Shown: piece after piece, positions 1-9,164 of the stretch
Numbering within the stretch: the stretch's first letter is position 1
Layout: every line of letters starts with the position of its first letter
Assembly: GCF_033193315.1 (NCBI RefSeq)
Contig: NZ_CP136187.1
Location: 2,108,001 to 2,172,000, forward strand
Reading direction: 5' to 3'
DNA: 64,000 nucleotides
Source of the DNA: Agathobaculum sp. NTUH-O15-33
GTDB lineage: Bacteria; Bacillota; Clostridia; Oscillospirales; Butyricicoccaceae
The notes under the pieces: model-generated
The model's database searches: none
Seen by the model: only the letters and a program-made list of their open reading frames with translations
What the model was told of the DNA's origin: nothing
Translations under genes and position numbers: made by a program

Positions 1-39
1 CAGGTGCAGGGCGATCTCTCTTGCTTGTTTTCTGCTCAC
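1..39 (-). CDS. nusB: NusB N-terminus (partial, cut by window edge)
   Basis: Reading leftward from a GTG at 39-37, the 13 visible codons give MSRKQAREIALHL, which matches the start of clostridial transcription antitermination factor NusB (Arg-rich start, then AREIAL). An AGGAGG-type ribosome site lies about 10 bases upstream (around 50-56). NusB pairs with NusE (S10) on boxA RNA during rRNA transcription. In clostridia it normally follows spoIIIA-asp23 directly; here 12 kb of other genes lie between. The call rests on few residues plus that expected order. Confidence 0.62.
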   Translation of the reverse strand, partial: MSRKQAREIALHL

Positions 40-162
40 GGTGGCAAGCTCCTCCTCGTTTCATGTCGAATACACTTGAATACGCCTTATTCTATCCTAT
101 TTTCGCCAAAAACGCAAGCGGATAGACAAAGAAAAAGCGGGTTTTCCTGAAACAACGCCAAA

Positions 163-188
163 CGGCCCGGCGAACTTCCGCCGGGCCG
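163..188 (-). terminator. Hairpin after the dehydrogenase gene
   Basis: A perfect 10-bp GC-rich stem (CGGCCCGGCG with its complement) surrounds a 6-base loop. On the minus strand it is followed only by a broken T-rich stretch (TTTGGCGTTGTTTC). It is probably the terminator of the dehydrogenase operon before nusB, though the weak T-tract leaves readthrough possible. Confidence 0.5.
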
Positions 189-274
189 CTTGGTGCAGGT
201 AAAAAGAGAAAGAGGAAGAAAAAGAGAAGAGTCACGGGATAGGACTCGCTTTAGGCGACCATACCCCGGGTTTG

Positions 275-1309
275 TCAGGGTAGAAGCTCCGCCTTGATCA
301 GACCGGGTTCTCCGGCGTGCAACCTTGCGAGAAGCTCGTTGCCCATTTCCAGCGGCCCGGTCGCACTGATCAGGCTGTCGACATCGATCTGACCGGATGC
401 AATCAGCGACAGGCAGATATCGTATTCGCCCGCGGAGGCGCACGAGGTATACAGCGCGATCTGCGATACCACGGCCTTTTGCAGTGGAAACGTCACGCTG
501 CCCGCGATATTGCCGACCAATACCACGCCGCCGCCCTTTCGCGTGCACTGCAACGCCGTATCAAACGTTGCTTGCAAACCGACTGCTTCAAACGAAAGAT
601 CCGCACCGCGCCCTTCCGTCAGCGCCCGCACGAAATCCGGCGCGTTTTCTTTTGTTGTGTTCACTGTATATGCCGCACCCATGCGGCCCGCTGTTTGAAG
701 CTTTTGTTCGTCTACATCCATGGCGATGATCATGCTGCAACCGGCTGCTTTAAGCGTTTGGATCAGCAGCAGGCCGATGGCACCGCAGCCGACCACAACC
801 GCACGATCACCCAGCTTCACCGGCGAAAGACCTACCGCATGTACCGCTATGGAAAGCGGTTCCACCATGGCCGCCTGCTCAAACGAAACCGCGTCGGGCA
901 GCCGATACAGAATGCGCTGCGGCACGGCGATGTATTCCGCCATCGCGCCGTCGCGCCGGTACTCCGCGCAGGAAACGCCCAGCACCTTTCGGTTTTCACA
1001 AAGGTTGATCAGCCCTTTTTTGCAATAATAGCAGGCGCCACAGTACTCCGTCGAATCAAACGTGACCCGATCGCCCTTCGCAAAATCCCTGACCGCCGCT
1101 CCGGTCTTTTCGATCACGCCCGCGGCTTCGTGCCCCATGATGATGGGCGGGCGGCGGCGGCCGCTTGTTCCATCGTATCCGTGCACATCGCTCCCGCAGA
1201 TCGCGCACGCTTTTACGCGGATCAGTACATCTTCCGGGCCGATCTGTGGTATCGCCACCTCTCGCACTTCGGCTTTTCCGTTTTCTGTTACCACCAATGC
1301 TTTCATCAT
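275..1309 (-). CDS. Zinc-dependent alcohol dehydrogenase (MDR family, polyol/threonine type)
   Basis: A medium-chain dehydrogenase/reductase of about 344 residues. Visible are the catalytic-zinc segment CAICGSD, the GHE motif, the four-cysteine structural-zinc loop CGACYYCKKGLINLC, and the Rossmann fingerprint VVVGCGAIG. The family oxidises secondary alcohols, polyols or threonine with NAD(P); closest in style are sorbitol, iditol or threonine dehydrogenases, but the substrate cannot be read from sequence. I start at the ATG whose ATGA overlaps the stop of the upstream isomerase; a GTG four codons earlier is possible. It is translationally coupled to the TIM-barrel gene, so the pair probably does consecutive steps on a sugar or polyol derivative. 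Confidence 0.85.
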   Translation of the reverse strand: MMKALVVTENGKAEVREVAIPQIGPEDVLIRVKACAICGSDVHGYDGTSGRRRPPIIMGHEAAGVIEKTGAAVRDFAKGDRVTFDSTEYCGACYYCKKGLINLCENRKVLGVSCAEYRRDGAMAEYIAVPQRILYRLPDAVSFEQAAMVEPLSIAVHAVGLSPVKLGDRAVVVGCGAIGLLLIQTLKAAGCSMIIAMDVDEQKLQTAGRMGAAYTVNTTKENAPDFVRALTEGRGADLSFEAVGLQATFDTALQCTRKGGGVVLVGNIAGSVTFPLQKAVVSQIALYTSCASAGEYDICLSLIASGQIDVDSLISATGPLEMGNELLARLHAGEPGLIKAELLP

Positions 1310-2139
1310 GCTGTTTCCCACGCCTTTCTTACATAGGCGACCGCCTTGCGAATGCCGTCATAACCGGTTCCGCTCGCCTCTTCGATACAGATCAGGCCGT
1401 TGAAGTCCTTTTTCTTTAAAAATGTTAAAACCTGCCCGTTGGGCGTTGCGCCGGTACCGATCACGACCGGCTGAAACATTCCCTTTTGCGCCATATCCGA
1501 AATGTGGATCGTTGCAACGTCGTCATATACCTGCTCCAGCACCTCCAGCGGATCGCCTCCGTACGCTGTGATATTGCCGGTATCGAAGTTGACGCGCACA
1601 CCGCTTCCTTTAAGACTTTGGTAGATTTCCAGAAACACATCGGTGGGAAAGCTGAAATCCACATAATCCCACGCGCCCGGTTTATAGTGGTCCTCATATA
1701 CCAGCGTTACGCCGAATTTTTGCGCGGTGACCGCCGCGCGCCGCAGCATTTCCACCGCCCAGCGCACGCCCTCGTCGCGTCGGGTATCCGGATGCGCCTG
1801 CCCAGCCAGCACGCGTAGATACGAAATTTGAAGCGCGGAGCAAACAGCGATATCCCCTTGCAAATATTCCAGCTCCCGCTCGCGCTGCATTGCATCCGGA
1901 TGCGTAAAATCCGGATAGGTGGATGCCATGGCGATCGGTATGCCCGCCTCCGCGATCGTTTGTTTGACGCGGCCGAGGTAGGTCGGCGTGTGCTCGCGCA
2001 GCAGCATCATGCTAATATCCGCCGCGTCCAGTCCCATTTTTTTTGCTTCATCCAGCCACTCCCGCAGCGTGATCTCTCCGCTTGCCATTTTTTCAAACAG
2101 CGATACCGGCAGCACGCTCAGCCTGCAAGCTTTTTGCAT
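1306..2139 (-). CDS. Sugar phosphate isomerase/epimerase (AP-endonuclease-2-like TIM barrel)
   Basis: About 277 residues with the xylose-isomerase-like TIM-barrel pattern. It has acidic and histidine metal ligands in VYEDHYKP, NFDTGN and the late CIEEASG, and an IHISD strand. Such proteins isomerise or epimerise keto-sugars and related acids. The start at MQKACRLS is chosen because an AGGAG site sits just upstream (TAGGAGCGGGTGAAAAT); an upstream extension lacks family-like sequence. It lies downstream of the response regulator and overlaps the dehydrogenase by an ATGA junction. The substrate is unknown; the context suggests a small catabolic cassette under the adjacent two-component system. 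Confidence 0.8.
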   Translation of the reverse strand: MQKACRLSVLPVSLFEKMASGEITLREWLDEAKKMGLDAADISMMLLREHTPTYLGRVKQTIAEAGIPIAMASTYPDFTHPDAMQRERELEYLQGDIAVCSALQISYLRVLAGQAHPDTRRDEGVRWAVEMLRRAAVTAQKFGVTLVYEDHYKPGAWDYVDFSFPTDVFLEIYQSLKGSGVRVNFDTGNITAYGGDPLEVLEQVYDDVATIHISDMAQKGMFQPVVIGTGATPNGQVLTFLKKKDFNGLICIEEASGTGYDGIRKAVAYVRKAWETA

Positions 2140-2267
2140 ATTTTCACCCGCTCCTAACATATTTCCCAACGTTTTTAACAATTTTCTTTCTATCTTTATC
2201 TTATGGGAAACGCCCGGCGGTTTCAATGCAAATAGCTTTCACTTTTTCACGAATCCATTTTATATTT

Positions 2268-3872
2268 TTATGGGTCGTTTGCTTCCACTTTCCGGTATTC
2301 CGAAGGAGAAACGCCGACATAGCGCTTGAAAATGGTGCTGAAATATGTGGAATTGTCATAACCGCACAGGTATGCGACCTCATAAGAGCGATAATCTCCC
2401 ACGCGCAACAGATACTGCGCGCGTTTGAGCCGCGTTTCTGTCAAAAAACTGACGAACGACTGCCCTGCGTTTTGCTTGAATAGCGCGCTCAAATAGGTTG
2501 GCGAAATACCGACGGCCGACGCTACCATATCAAGCGACAACCGCGAATCGCTATAATGCTCCTGAATATACAGCTTGGCCCGCTCGACCGCGTCCTGATT
2601 GACCGATGCGTTTTGTTCCAAAAAATCGCATACCGTATCAAGGATTCGCATCAGCTCGCTCATCATACTGTCCAGTGACTGGCAAGCCATCAGCCTGCTG
2701 TACGCCGCCATCGGATCAGCTAGCACGCTCTGTACCGGGCACTGCCGCTCTGTCAGCAATCGTATCATCTCGCCGTACACAAAGCCGACCAGCATGCTGG
2801 TATAGAGATAGGAATTATGCGAGGTCTGCCGGATGCTTTCGGCGATCTCGGCCAGTCCGCTGTGAATTGTTTCTTTCTTAAAATCCGAAAGAGTACGCGT
2901 CAGCCGCTGCATATCAATCCCTTCCGGCAAAGGAGTCGAGAAATTCTGACGCAAGGCCTCGTCCGCCTGAATGTCTTGTCCCGTGCCCAGCAGAAATACG
3001 CGATCCAGACAGCGGCGCGTTTCCTCATAGGCCTGCCGGCAGCAACCGATGCCGCCCTGTACAACCGACGAGGTGATCGTCGTATACGCGGTATGCGCAA
3101 CCGCGGCGCGCAACCGCCGTACATAGGAACGGATGTGGAACCGCAATTCTTCTTCCTGCTCGCTGATAAACAGCAAAAAATACCTTCCGTTGTCGTTTTC
3201 GACAATGCGCATCTCCTCATTACTCTGCGCGATCAGCACGTTTTCCAGCTCTTGCGTGAAGGAAAAGACCGTTTGCTCGTCCATATCACCGGTAAGTCGG
3301 TCAAAATCATCCATTTGCACCAGAACGCCGCCGCAAAACAGCCTATTGCCACACCAGCGCTCCGGTAGGCTCGCCACCAGCTCTTCCGCCTGCGCGCGCC
3401 CGGCCAGATACCGCCGCAGCAAGCGCTGCTGCTGTAATATCCGCTCCTCCTGCACCTGCTGGTGCAGCTGTTCCAGCTCGCTTTGTCGGCTGTATTGCGC
3501 GTCCAGCTCCTCCCGCAGGCGGGTCAGCACACCGCATAGCGCGGCAAGCTCGACCGGCTTGAGCAGGAAATCATACACGCCGAGCTGCAGGGCCGCGCGC
3601 GCATATGCAAATTCTCCATGGCCGGTCAGTATCAAGATTTTACACGCAGGCGCTTGTTCACGCAGCGCTCGGATCAAGTCAAGTCCGTCCATATTCGGCA
3701 TGCGTATATCGGTTATGACCAGATCGGGCCGTTGCTTTTCGACCAGCTTAAGCGCCTGCACGCCATCCTCGGCAACCGCGTCCAGCGTAAAGCCCAGCGT
3801 TTGCCATGGTACGGCACGACTCACGCCTTCTCTGATAATTTCTTCATCATCCGCCAGCAGTACTCGATACAT
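2268..3872 (-). CDS. Response regulator, REC plus AraC-type HTH (YesN-like)
   Basis: About 534 residues. The N-terminal receiver domain has the acidic pocket (LLADDEE), the phospho-acceptor Asp in VITDIRMPNMDG, and the conserved Lys in LLKPVE. A long middle region follows, and the last ~100 residues form an AraC double helix-turn-helix (LDMVASAVGISPTYLSALFK and GYDNSTYFSTIFKRYVGVSP). This is the YesN architecture, typically a transcription activator of nearby transport and catabolic genes. The start MYRVLLADDE has a GGGAGGGG site upstream and overlaps the sensor kinase 3' end by 26 bases. Likely targets are the isomerase-dehydrogenase pair or the livJ promoter; this is inferred from position. 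Confidence 0.9.
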   Translation of the reverse strand: MYRVLLADDEEIIREGVSRAVPWQTLGFTLDAVAEDGVQALKLVEKQRPDLVITDIRMPNMDGLDLIRALREQAPACKILILTGHGEFAYARAALQLGVYDFLLKPVELAALCGVLTRLREELDAQYSRQSELEQLHQQVQEERILQQQRLLRRYLAGRAQAEELVASLPERWCGNRLFCGGVLVQMDDFDRLTGDMDEQTVFSFTQELENVLIAQSNEEMRIVENDNGRYFLLFISEQEEELRFHIRSYVRRLRAAVAHTAYTTITSSVVQGGIGCCRQAYEETRRCLDRVFLLGTGQDIQADEALRQNFSTPLPEGIDMQRLTRTLSDFKKETIHSGLAEIAESIRQTSHNSYLYTSMLVGFVYGEMIRLLTERQCPVQSVLADPMAAYSRLMACQSLDSMMSELMRILDTVCDFLEQNASVNQDAVERAKLYIQEHYSDSRLSLDMVASAVGISPTYLSALFKQNAGQSFVSFLTETRLKRAQYLLRVGDYRSYEVAYLCGYDNSTYFSTIFKRYVGVSPSEYRKVEANDP

Positions 3873-5637
3873 GGTTTTCCCCTCCCAGATCTTTTGGCAG
3901 CCGCAGCCGGACCGATGTGCCAAATCCGGCTTCGCTTACTACCGCTATTCCATATTGATCGCCCGCGAGGATGTGGATACGGTCGTTCACATTGCACATG
4001 CCATAGCTTTCCGCACGCACCTCGCCGCATCTGGCCAAGGCGTTTTGCAGCGCCCGCAGTTGATCCGCCGTCATTCCCACGCCGTCGTCCCGCACCTCCA
4101 GCATCAATATGCCTTCCTCCTCCAACACGTTGACGAACATTCTGCATTTGTGTCCGGCCGGTTTGATGCCGTGGTAAAGCGCGTTTTCCACGATCGGCTG
4201 CAACAGCAGTTTGGGCACCATGCACCCGCGCACCGCGTCGTCCAAATAAATCGTGTAATCAAAAAGCTTGCTATAGCGGATCTTTTGAATCTTCAAGTAG
4301 CTTTCTACATGCTTTACCTCGTTCTCCACCGGGATCAGATCGTCGCCGCGACTCAGTCCTATGCGAAAAAAACCGGTGAGCGCCGTGACCATTTCACTTG
4401 CACGGTCGTTCTCCCCCGCCCAGATCAGCCAGTTGATCGAGTCGAGTGTATTATACAGAAAATGTGGATTAATCTGCGCTTGCAGCGCCTTGTATTCGGC
4501 CCAGCGCAAACGCTCCTGCTCCTGTTGTACCGTCTGCAACAACCGACTGATATGGGCTGTCATATTTTTCATGCTGACGGCCAGCGCGCCGACCTCGTCC
4601 TCGCGCACGACCGCAAGCGAAGCCCCGAAGTCCCCCGTCTCCACGCGCTTGACATACCGCATCATTGCTTCGATCGGGCGCAATTCATAAGCACGCAGCA
4701 GGCGCGATACAATGATATTGATTAGGAACGCAAACAGGCCGATCCACAGCACGGTTTGCAAAATATGCCGGCTGTCCTCGCGAAGAAAATCCTTATGCAC
4801 CAGTCCGGCTACCGTCCAACCGCTTGCAGGCAGACGGCTGCGCAGCACGAAAAACGACTGTCGATCGCGCACCTCTAGCTTGCTGCCAATCACCTCTTCC
4901 TGCGCCAACTCGGTCACGATGGCCTGCTGTCCTTCGTCTGGTTCCAGCGCCGTTAGTACGCTGCCGTCGCGGCGGAGCAAAAACACATTGCTGTTTTCAC
5001 CAAGATCAACGGACATCATCCGTTTGATGGTTGCGAGCTTTACCTCGATCACGATAATGCCGCACGGCTGCCCGGTCTGCGGGTCGCTGAGTGAGGATAG
5101 CGCGCTGAGCACGCCGCTCCCCATATTGTCCACAATCATAGAACCGTCCGGGCAGTTCACCCATTGCGTGGCCGCGTGGTTGCGTGCCTGCCGGTACAGC
5201 TCATCGGGCAGGTCCAGCGTTTCACGCACTGAGTAGTAGCGCGATTTTGCCACGACACCGCTGTCCAACACCAGATACGCGCCGCTCACCGAGCCGTAAT
5301 AAGCGCTCAGGCGTTTCAGTTGCATACCAAGGGCGGTCTGCTGCCGCTCGCGCGCCTCATCATCCGCCGCCGGGCCACGCAATAGCGCCTGCACGGTCGT
5401 ATCAGCTGTAATCAGCGAGGACAGATGGGTCATATCCTCGACCATTTGATCCAAATCAAGGGCGATATTGCTCATGATCTGCGAGGATAAACGCAGCGCG
5501 CTGCCGCTCATGCGCGTATCCGATTCATGATAGATGACAAAACCGGCAGCGGCCAGCGGTATCATCATCAAAAGCGTGAAGTACAGCAGTAACCGCCTAC
5601 CTAACGAATGGCTGAAAAATTTAAGCAGCCGTTCCAT
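3847..5637 (-). CDS. Sensor histidine kinase (YesM/LytS-type His_kinase family)
   Basis: About 596 residues. A first membrane helix (about residues 18-38) is followed by a large extracytoplasmic Cache-like sensor region. A second helix (ILQTVLWIGLFAFLIN), a HAMP segment, the phospho-acceptor block QINPHFLYNTLDSINWLIW, and a degenerate HATPase_c with ENALYHGIKP and DDGVGM follow. This is the class-8 kinase layout that partners AraC-type regulators. The start MERLLKFF is preceded by GGAAGGAGGG. The external sensor region suggests it detects an extracellular solute, plausibly one shared with the adjacent Liv-type transporter. Confidence 0.9.
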   Translation of the reverse strand: MERLLKFFSHSLGRRLLLYFTLLMMIPLAAAGFVIYHESDTRMSGSALRLSSQIMSNIALDLDQMVEDMTHLSSLITADTTVQALLRGPAADDEARERQQTALGMQLKRLSAYYGSVSGAYLVLDSGVVAKSRYYSVRETLDLPDELYRQARNHAATQWVNCPDGSMIVDNMGSGVLSALSSLSDPQTGQPCGIIVIEVKLATIKRMMSVDLGENSNVFLLRRDGSVLTALEPDEGQQAIVTELAQEEVIGSKLEVRDRQSFFVLRSRLPASGWTVAGLVHKDFLREDSRHILQTVLWIGLFAFLINIIVSRLLRAYELRPIEAMMRYVKRVETGDFGASLAVVREDEVGALAVSMKNMTAHISRLLQTVQQEQERLRWAEYKALQAQINPHFLYNTLDSINWLIWAGENDRASEMVTALTGFFRIGLSRGDDLIPVENEVKHVESYLKIQKIRYSKLFDYTIYLDDAVRGCMVPKLLLQPIVENALYHGIKPAGHKCRMFVNVLEEEGILMLEVRDDGVGMTADQLRALQNALARCGEVRAESYGMCNVNDRIHILAGDQYGIAVVSEAGFGTSVRLRLPKDLGGENHVSSTAGG

Positions 5638-5668
5638 TGCTTCCCTCCTTCCTTCCCAAAACGACATA

Positions 5669-5698
5669 AGACCGGACCGCGTTTTCGCGGTTCGGTCT
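5669..5698 (-). terminator. Hairpin between livF and the sensor kinase
   Basis: A 13-bp stem (AGACCGGACCGCG against CGCGGTTCGGTCT, one G-T pair) with a 4-base loop. On the minus strand it is followed by TTATGTCGTTTT. It lies just after the livF stop and before the kinase start, so it probably ends or attenuates the transporter transcript and partly separates the two-component genes. Confidence 0.55.
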
Positions 5699-5709
5699 AT
5701 GTTGCAGAT

Positions 5710-6426
5710 CTATGTTTCTCCCAAATACATTTTGCGCACCTGATCGTTGCCCAATAGGCTTTCACCTGTGCCGGTTAGCGTGATGTGTCCGGTTTCCATC
5801 ACATAGCCGCGATCGGCCACGGCCAGCGCCATGCTGGCGTTCTGCTCCACAAGCAAAATGGTCGTGCCCATTTTTTGCAGACGAGGAATGATCTCAAATA
5901 TTTCATCGATAAAGATGGGCGCCAGACCCAGAGAGGGTTCATCCAGAATCAGCAGCTTAGGGTTTGATATCATGGCGCGGACCATGACCAGCATCTGCTG
6001 TTCGCCCCCGGACAGCGTGCCCGCCGTTTGCCAAACGCGCTCCTTCAAGCGTGGGAATATCTCAAATAGTCCCTCCATCTCCTCGGCGACCTTTTGCTTG
6101 TCGCGCCGTAAAAACGCGCCCATTTGAATATTTTCCAATACCGTGAGCTTAGGAAACACGTGGCGCGATTCGAGCACTTGCGCAATGCCGCGCGCCGCCA
6201 CTTTGTGCGAAGGGAGTCCGTATATGCTTTGGCTGCAAAACTCGATCGTGCCGCCGCAGGGCTTTAAGATACCGGAGATGCAGCGCAAAAGCGTCGTTTT
6301 CCCTGCGCCGTTGGCCCCGATCAGGGCAACGACCTCATTTTCCGCCACTGTTAGGCTGACGCGCCGCAGCGATTGGATCGCCCCGTATTTATGTTCCAGC
6401 CCTTCAACGCTCAGCATGCTTTGCAC
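5710..6426 (-). CDS. livF: Branched-chain-type amino acid ABC transporter ATPase LivF
   Basis: An ABC ATPase of about 238 residues with Walker A GANGAGKTTLLRCISG, signature LSGGEQQMLVMVRAM and Walker B LLILDEPSLGLAP, the LivF pattern. It forms the nucleotide-binding heterodimer with LivG. The first codons are MRNVQSML, all GTG/ATG choices. I prefer the GTG at 6426 because it sits 8 bases after GGAGG; the ATG at 6417 is an alternative. It overlaps the 3' end of livG. The imported ligand is not proven: Liv-family systems also take amides, urea and aromatic or dicarboxylic compounds. Confidence 0.92.
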   Translation of the reverse strand: MQSMLSVEGLEHKYGAIQSLRRVSLTVAENEVVALIGANGAGKTTLLRCISGILKPCGGTIEFCSQSIYGLPSHKVAARGIAQVLESRHVFPKLTVLENIQMGAFLRRDKQKVAEEMEGLFEIFPRLKERVWQTAGTLSGGEQQMLVMVRAMISNPKLLILDEPSLGLAPIFIDEIFEIIPRLQKMGTTILLVEQNASMALAVADRGYVMETGHITLTGTGESLLGNDQVRKMYLGET

Positions 6427-7192
6427 GTTCCGCACCTCCCTTGCCCAAATACGCTTCGATCACCAGCTGATTCTTTTGAATATCTCCCGGCAGGCCCTCG
6501 GCGATTTTCGCACCGTGATCCAGCACGGTAATCTGATCGGAAAGGCTCATGGCCAGCTTCATATCGTGTTCGATCATCAATATCGTGATGCCCTGCGCGC
6601 TGATGGCACGGATGATGGCGATCAAATGATCCTTCTCCACCGCATTCATACCGGCAGAAGCTTCATCCAACATCATCAGCTTGGGGCGGCTCGCCAGACC
6701 GCGGACGATCTCCAACAGGCGCTGCTCGCCATATGGCAGATTGCAGGCCAACTCGCCCGCGCGGTGCGTTAGGCCAACGAAGTCTAAAAGCTCGTAGGCG
6801 CGTTCGGCCATTGCCCGCTCTTCATTTCGCGCCGTCCGCGTCCGCAGGATCGCCGCCGCCAGCCCCGCTTTCGTACGGCAATGCTGGCCGACGATCACGT
6901 TTTCCAGCACGTTCATGGTGGGAAATAGGCTGATGTGTTGAAACGTGCGCGCGATGCCAAGTTCGTTGATCTTATATTTTTCATTTCCGTTTATTTTCCG
7001 GCCTTCCAGAAAAACGTTTCCCTCAGTCGGCTGGTACACGCCGCTGATCACGTTAAAGCTGGTCGTTTTGCCCGAGCCGTTCGGGCCAAGCAGGCCATGT
7101 ATCTCGCCCTTTTCCACGCACATATTCAGCGCGTTGATCGCTTTGAGCCCTCCAAACTGCATGGTCACATTTTCTACTTTCAGCAGTTCCAT
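6404..7192 (-). CDS. livG: Branched-chain-type amino acid ABC transporter ATPase LivG
   Basis: A 262-residue ABC ATPase. It has Walker A GPNGSGKTTSFNVISG, the LivG-style signature LPYGEQRLLEIVRGL, and a Walker B region MMLDEASAGM in which the usual proline after DE is alanine. The switch histidine follows in MIEHDMKLAM. Its start lies one base beyond the stop of livM, so expression is coupled. It partners LivF on the LivH/LivM membrane pair. Confidence 0.92.
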   Translation of the reverse strand: MELLKVENVTMQFGGLKAINALNMCVEKGEIHGLLGPNGSGKTTSFNVISGVYQPTEGNVFLEGRKINGNEKYKINELGIARTFQHISLFPTMNVLENVIVGQHCRTKAGLAAAILRTRTARNEERAMAERAYELLDFVGLTHRAGELACNLPYGEQRLLEIVRGLASRPKLMMLDEASAGMNAVEKDHLIAIIRAISAQGITILMIEHDMKLAMSLSDQITVLDHGAKIAEGLPGDIQKNQLVIEAYLGKGGAERAKHAER

Positions 7193-7193
7193 A

Positions 7194-8204
7194 TCAGCCC
7201 GCCCCCTGTCCGTTCTCTTTGCCCCGCGCCGGCAGCTTGTTCAGTAGGTGGTAATACTTATTCCGCAGCGTGCCCGCAATACCGTTTGGCATGAAAAACA
7301 GAACAAAAATAATCAGCGCGCCGTAAATTAGCATTTGATAGGTGCCAAACTGCTGTAAAAACTCGGTAACGACGATAATCAGCAGCGAGCCGATGATCGG
7401 TCCGCAGAATGTGCCCATGCCGCCGACTAAGATCATCACCAAAAACATGCTTGACTGATCTGCCGAAAAGGATTCCGGGCTGACGAACCGTACCAGATGT
7501 GCATATAGCGCGCCGCCGACGCCCGCATAGAACGCCGCGATGGTGAACGCCATCGCCTTATAGCGCGACAGCTTCATGCCAAACGCCTCGCTCGCATCCG
7601 GGTTACACTTGATCGCCTGCATGGCGCGTCCGACACGAGAATCGACAATGCGGCGCTTGATGATGAGAAACAGCAGCGCAAGGGCCAACACAAAATACAG
7701 GTACATGGCGTTGGTCGTCAGCTTGATGCCAAACAGGCTGACCGGCGGGATTGCGCCGATGCCGTTTGCACCGCCGGTGAGTTTTGTAGGTCCGTTGAGC
7801 GCCAGTAGGCGAACGATCTCGCCAAACCCGATCGTAACGATCGCAAGGAAATGGTGCACCAATTTAGAACATGGAATTGCCAGCACATAACCGACCACAG
7901 CGGCGATGGTGGCAGCCAGCAGCATGGATAGAACCACAGGCAGTCCTGCCTTGCTTAGGATAGCGCTGAAATACGCACCGATCGCGTAAAAGCCCGCCTG
8001 CCCGAGAGATATCTGCCCCGAATAGCCAAAGAGGATATCAAAGCCGGTGTTGACGATCACATAGATGCCCAGCGTACAAAGGATCAGGTGCATATAGATC
8101 GACCCGCTGAATGCCACCGGGTACAGCGCAACGCACGCCACCACAAGGATTGCTATCGTACGCTGCACCTTGGTTTGGGACAGGGCCTTCATTATCTGAT
8201 TCAT
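7194..8204 (-). CDS. livM: Branched-chain-type amino acid ABC transporter permease LivM
   Basis: A 336-residue multi-spanning membrane protein. Hydrophobic helices run throughout, and the coupling-loop segment RAMQAIKCNPDASEAFGM is characteristic of LivM/BraE, as is the FGYSGQISLGQAGFYAIGAY block. It forms the channel with LivH. A strong ribosome site (GGGGAGGG) precedes the ATG, 13 bases after the livH stop. Confidence 0.92.
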   Translation of the reverse strand: MNQIMKALSQTKVQRTIAILVVACVALYPVAFSGSIYMHLILCTLGIYVIVNTGFDILFGYSGQISLGQAGFYAIGAYFSAILSKAGLPVVLSMLLAATIAAVVGYVLAIPCSKLVHHFLAIVTIGFGEIVRLLALNGPTKLTGGANGIGAIPPVSLFGIKLTTNAMYLYFVLALALLFLIIKRRIVDSRVGRAMQAIKCNPDASEAFGMKLSRYKAMAFTIAAFYAGVGGALYAHLVRFVSPESFSADQSSMFLVMILVGGMGTFCGPIIGSLLIIVVTEFLQQFGTYQMLIYGALIIFVLFFMPNGIAGTLRNKYYHLLNKLPARGKENGQGAG

Positions 8205-8217
8205 ATTTTACCCTCCC

Positions 8218-9087
8218 CTATTGATCCGCTTTGACCTTAAGAATGCCGTGCGGCATTACAAAAAGCACAAGAATCAGCACGCCGAACGAAACGATATCTT
8301 TGAAGGAAGAAGACAGATAGCCCGCCGCCATTGTTTCCACCACGCCAAAGATCAGACCGCCGATGATCGCGCCGTACATATTGCCATACCCGCCGAGTAC
8401 CGCGGCTGCAAAGCCCTTGGTCGATAGAATCGCGCCCATCTTGGGATATACACCGTAGATCGGAGCGAGCAGAATGCCCGCCACCGCCGATAGCGCCGCG
8501 GCCAGCGCCCAAGCCATGCCGACGGTCACCGGCACGTTGATGCCCACCACGCCCGCGGCCATCGGATCCTGCGCGGCGGCGCGCAGGCTGGTGCCCATTC
8601 GGGTTTTGCTCATAAATAAATGCAGCAGCACCATACAAGCCAGCGTCACCGCAACGATGGCGATCTGCTGCGGGGTAATAGACACCGCCCCCAAACTCAG
8701 CGGCGCTTCGCTGAACGCAGAGGGAAAATTTTTTACATCCGTTCCCCAAATGATCATGGCAAAGTTCTTCAAAAAGATCGACAGGCCTATCGTTGCCAGC
8801 ACGATATGGATCTGCTGGCTGCCGCGCCGCAGCAGCGGACTGATCATGCTTCGTTCGAGCAGCATACCGACTGCAAACATAATACCGATGGCGATGATCA
8901 CCGCCAGCAGGAACGGAATACCAAAGCCAACGTATATCGTAAATGCGACATATGCGCCCAGCATAAAAATTTCGCCCTGCACAAAGCTCATGAGGCCCGA
9001 CGCGCTGTAGATCAAGCTATACCCCAACCCGATCAGCGCATAGATGCAGCCAACAGCGACGCCGCCGACAAGTAACTGCAAAAACAT
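8218..9087 (-). CDS. livH: Branched-chain-type amino acid ABC transporter permease LivH
   Basis: A 289-residue permease with the LivH/BraD start (IYALIGLGYSLIYSASGLMSFVQGE) and the cytoplasmic coupling loop GTSLRAAAQDPMAAGVVGIN. It has about eight predicted membrane helices. An AAAGGAG site precedes the start. It is the first transporter gene after the livJ-livH hairpin, so its level should depend on readthrough from the binding-protein gene. Confidence 0.92.
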   Translation of the reverse strand: MFLQLLVGGVAVGCIYALIGLGYSLIYSASGLMSFVQGEIFMLGAYVAFTIYVGFGIPFLLAVIIAIGIMFAVGMLLERSMISPLLRRGSQQIHIVLATIGLSIFLKNFAMIIWGTDVKNFPSAFSEAPLSLGAVSITPQQIAIVAVTLACMVLLHLFMSKTRMGTSLRAAAQDPMAAGVVGINVPVTVGMAWALAAALSAVAGILLAPIYGVYPKMGAILSTKGFAAAVLGGYGNMYGAIIGGLIFGVVETMAAGYLSSSFKDIVSFGVLILVLFVMPHGILKVKADQ

Positions 9088-9111
9088 AGCATTTCTCCTT
9101 TATCCGGGTCT

Positions 9112-9143
9112 AAAAACGGCCGGCTCGGATGGCGGGCCGGCCG
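9112..9143 (-). terminator. Intra-operon terminator/attenuator between livJ and livH
   Basis: On the minus strand an 8-bp perfect stem (CGGCCGGC with GCCGGCCG, 11-base loop) is followed directly by TTTTTA. It sits in the 77-base gap between the binding-protein and permease genes. Such a partial terminator gives more binding protein than membrane complex, a common design in ABC operons. Confidence 0.7.
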
Positions 9144-9164
9144 CTTCTTCACTTGTGCGTAGGT

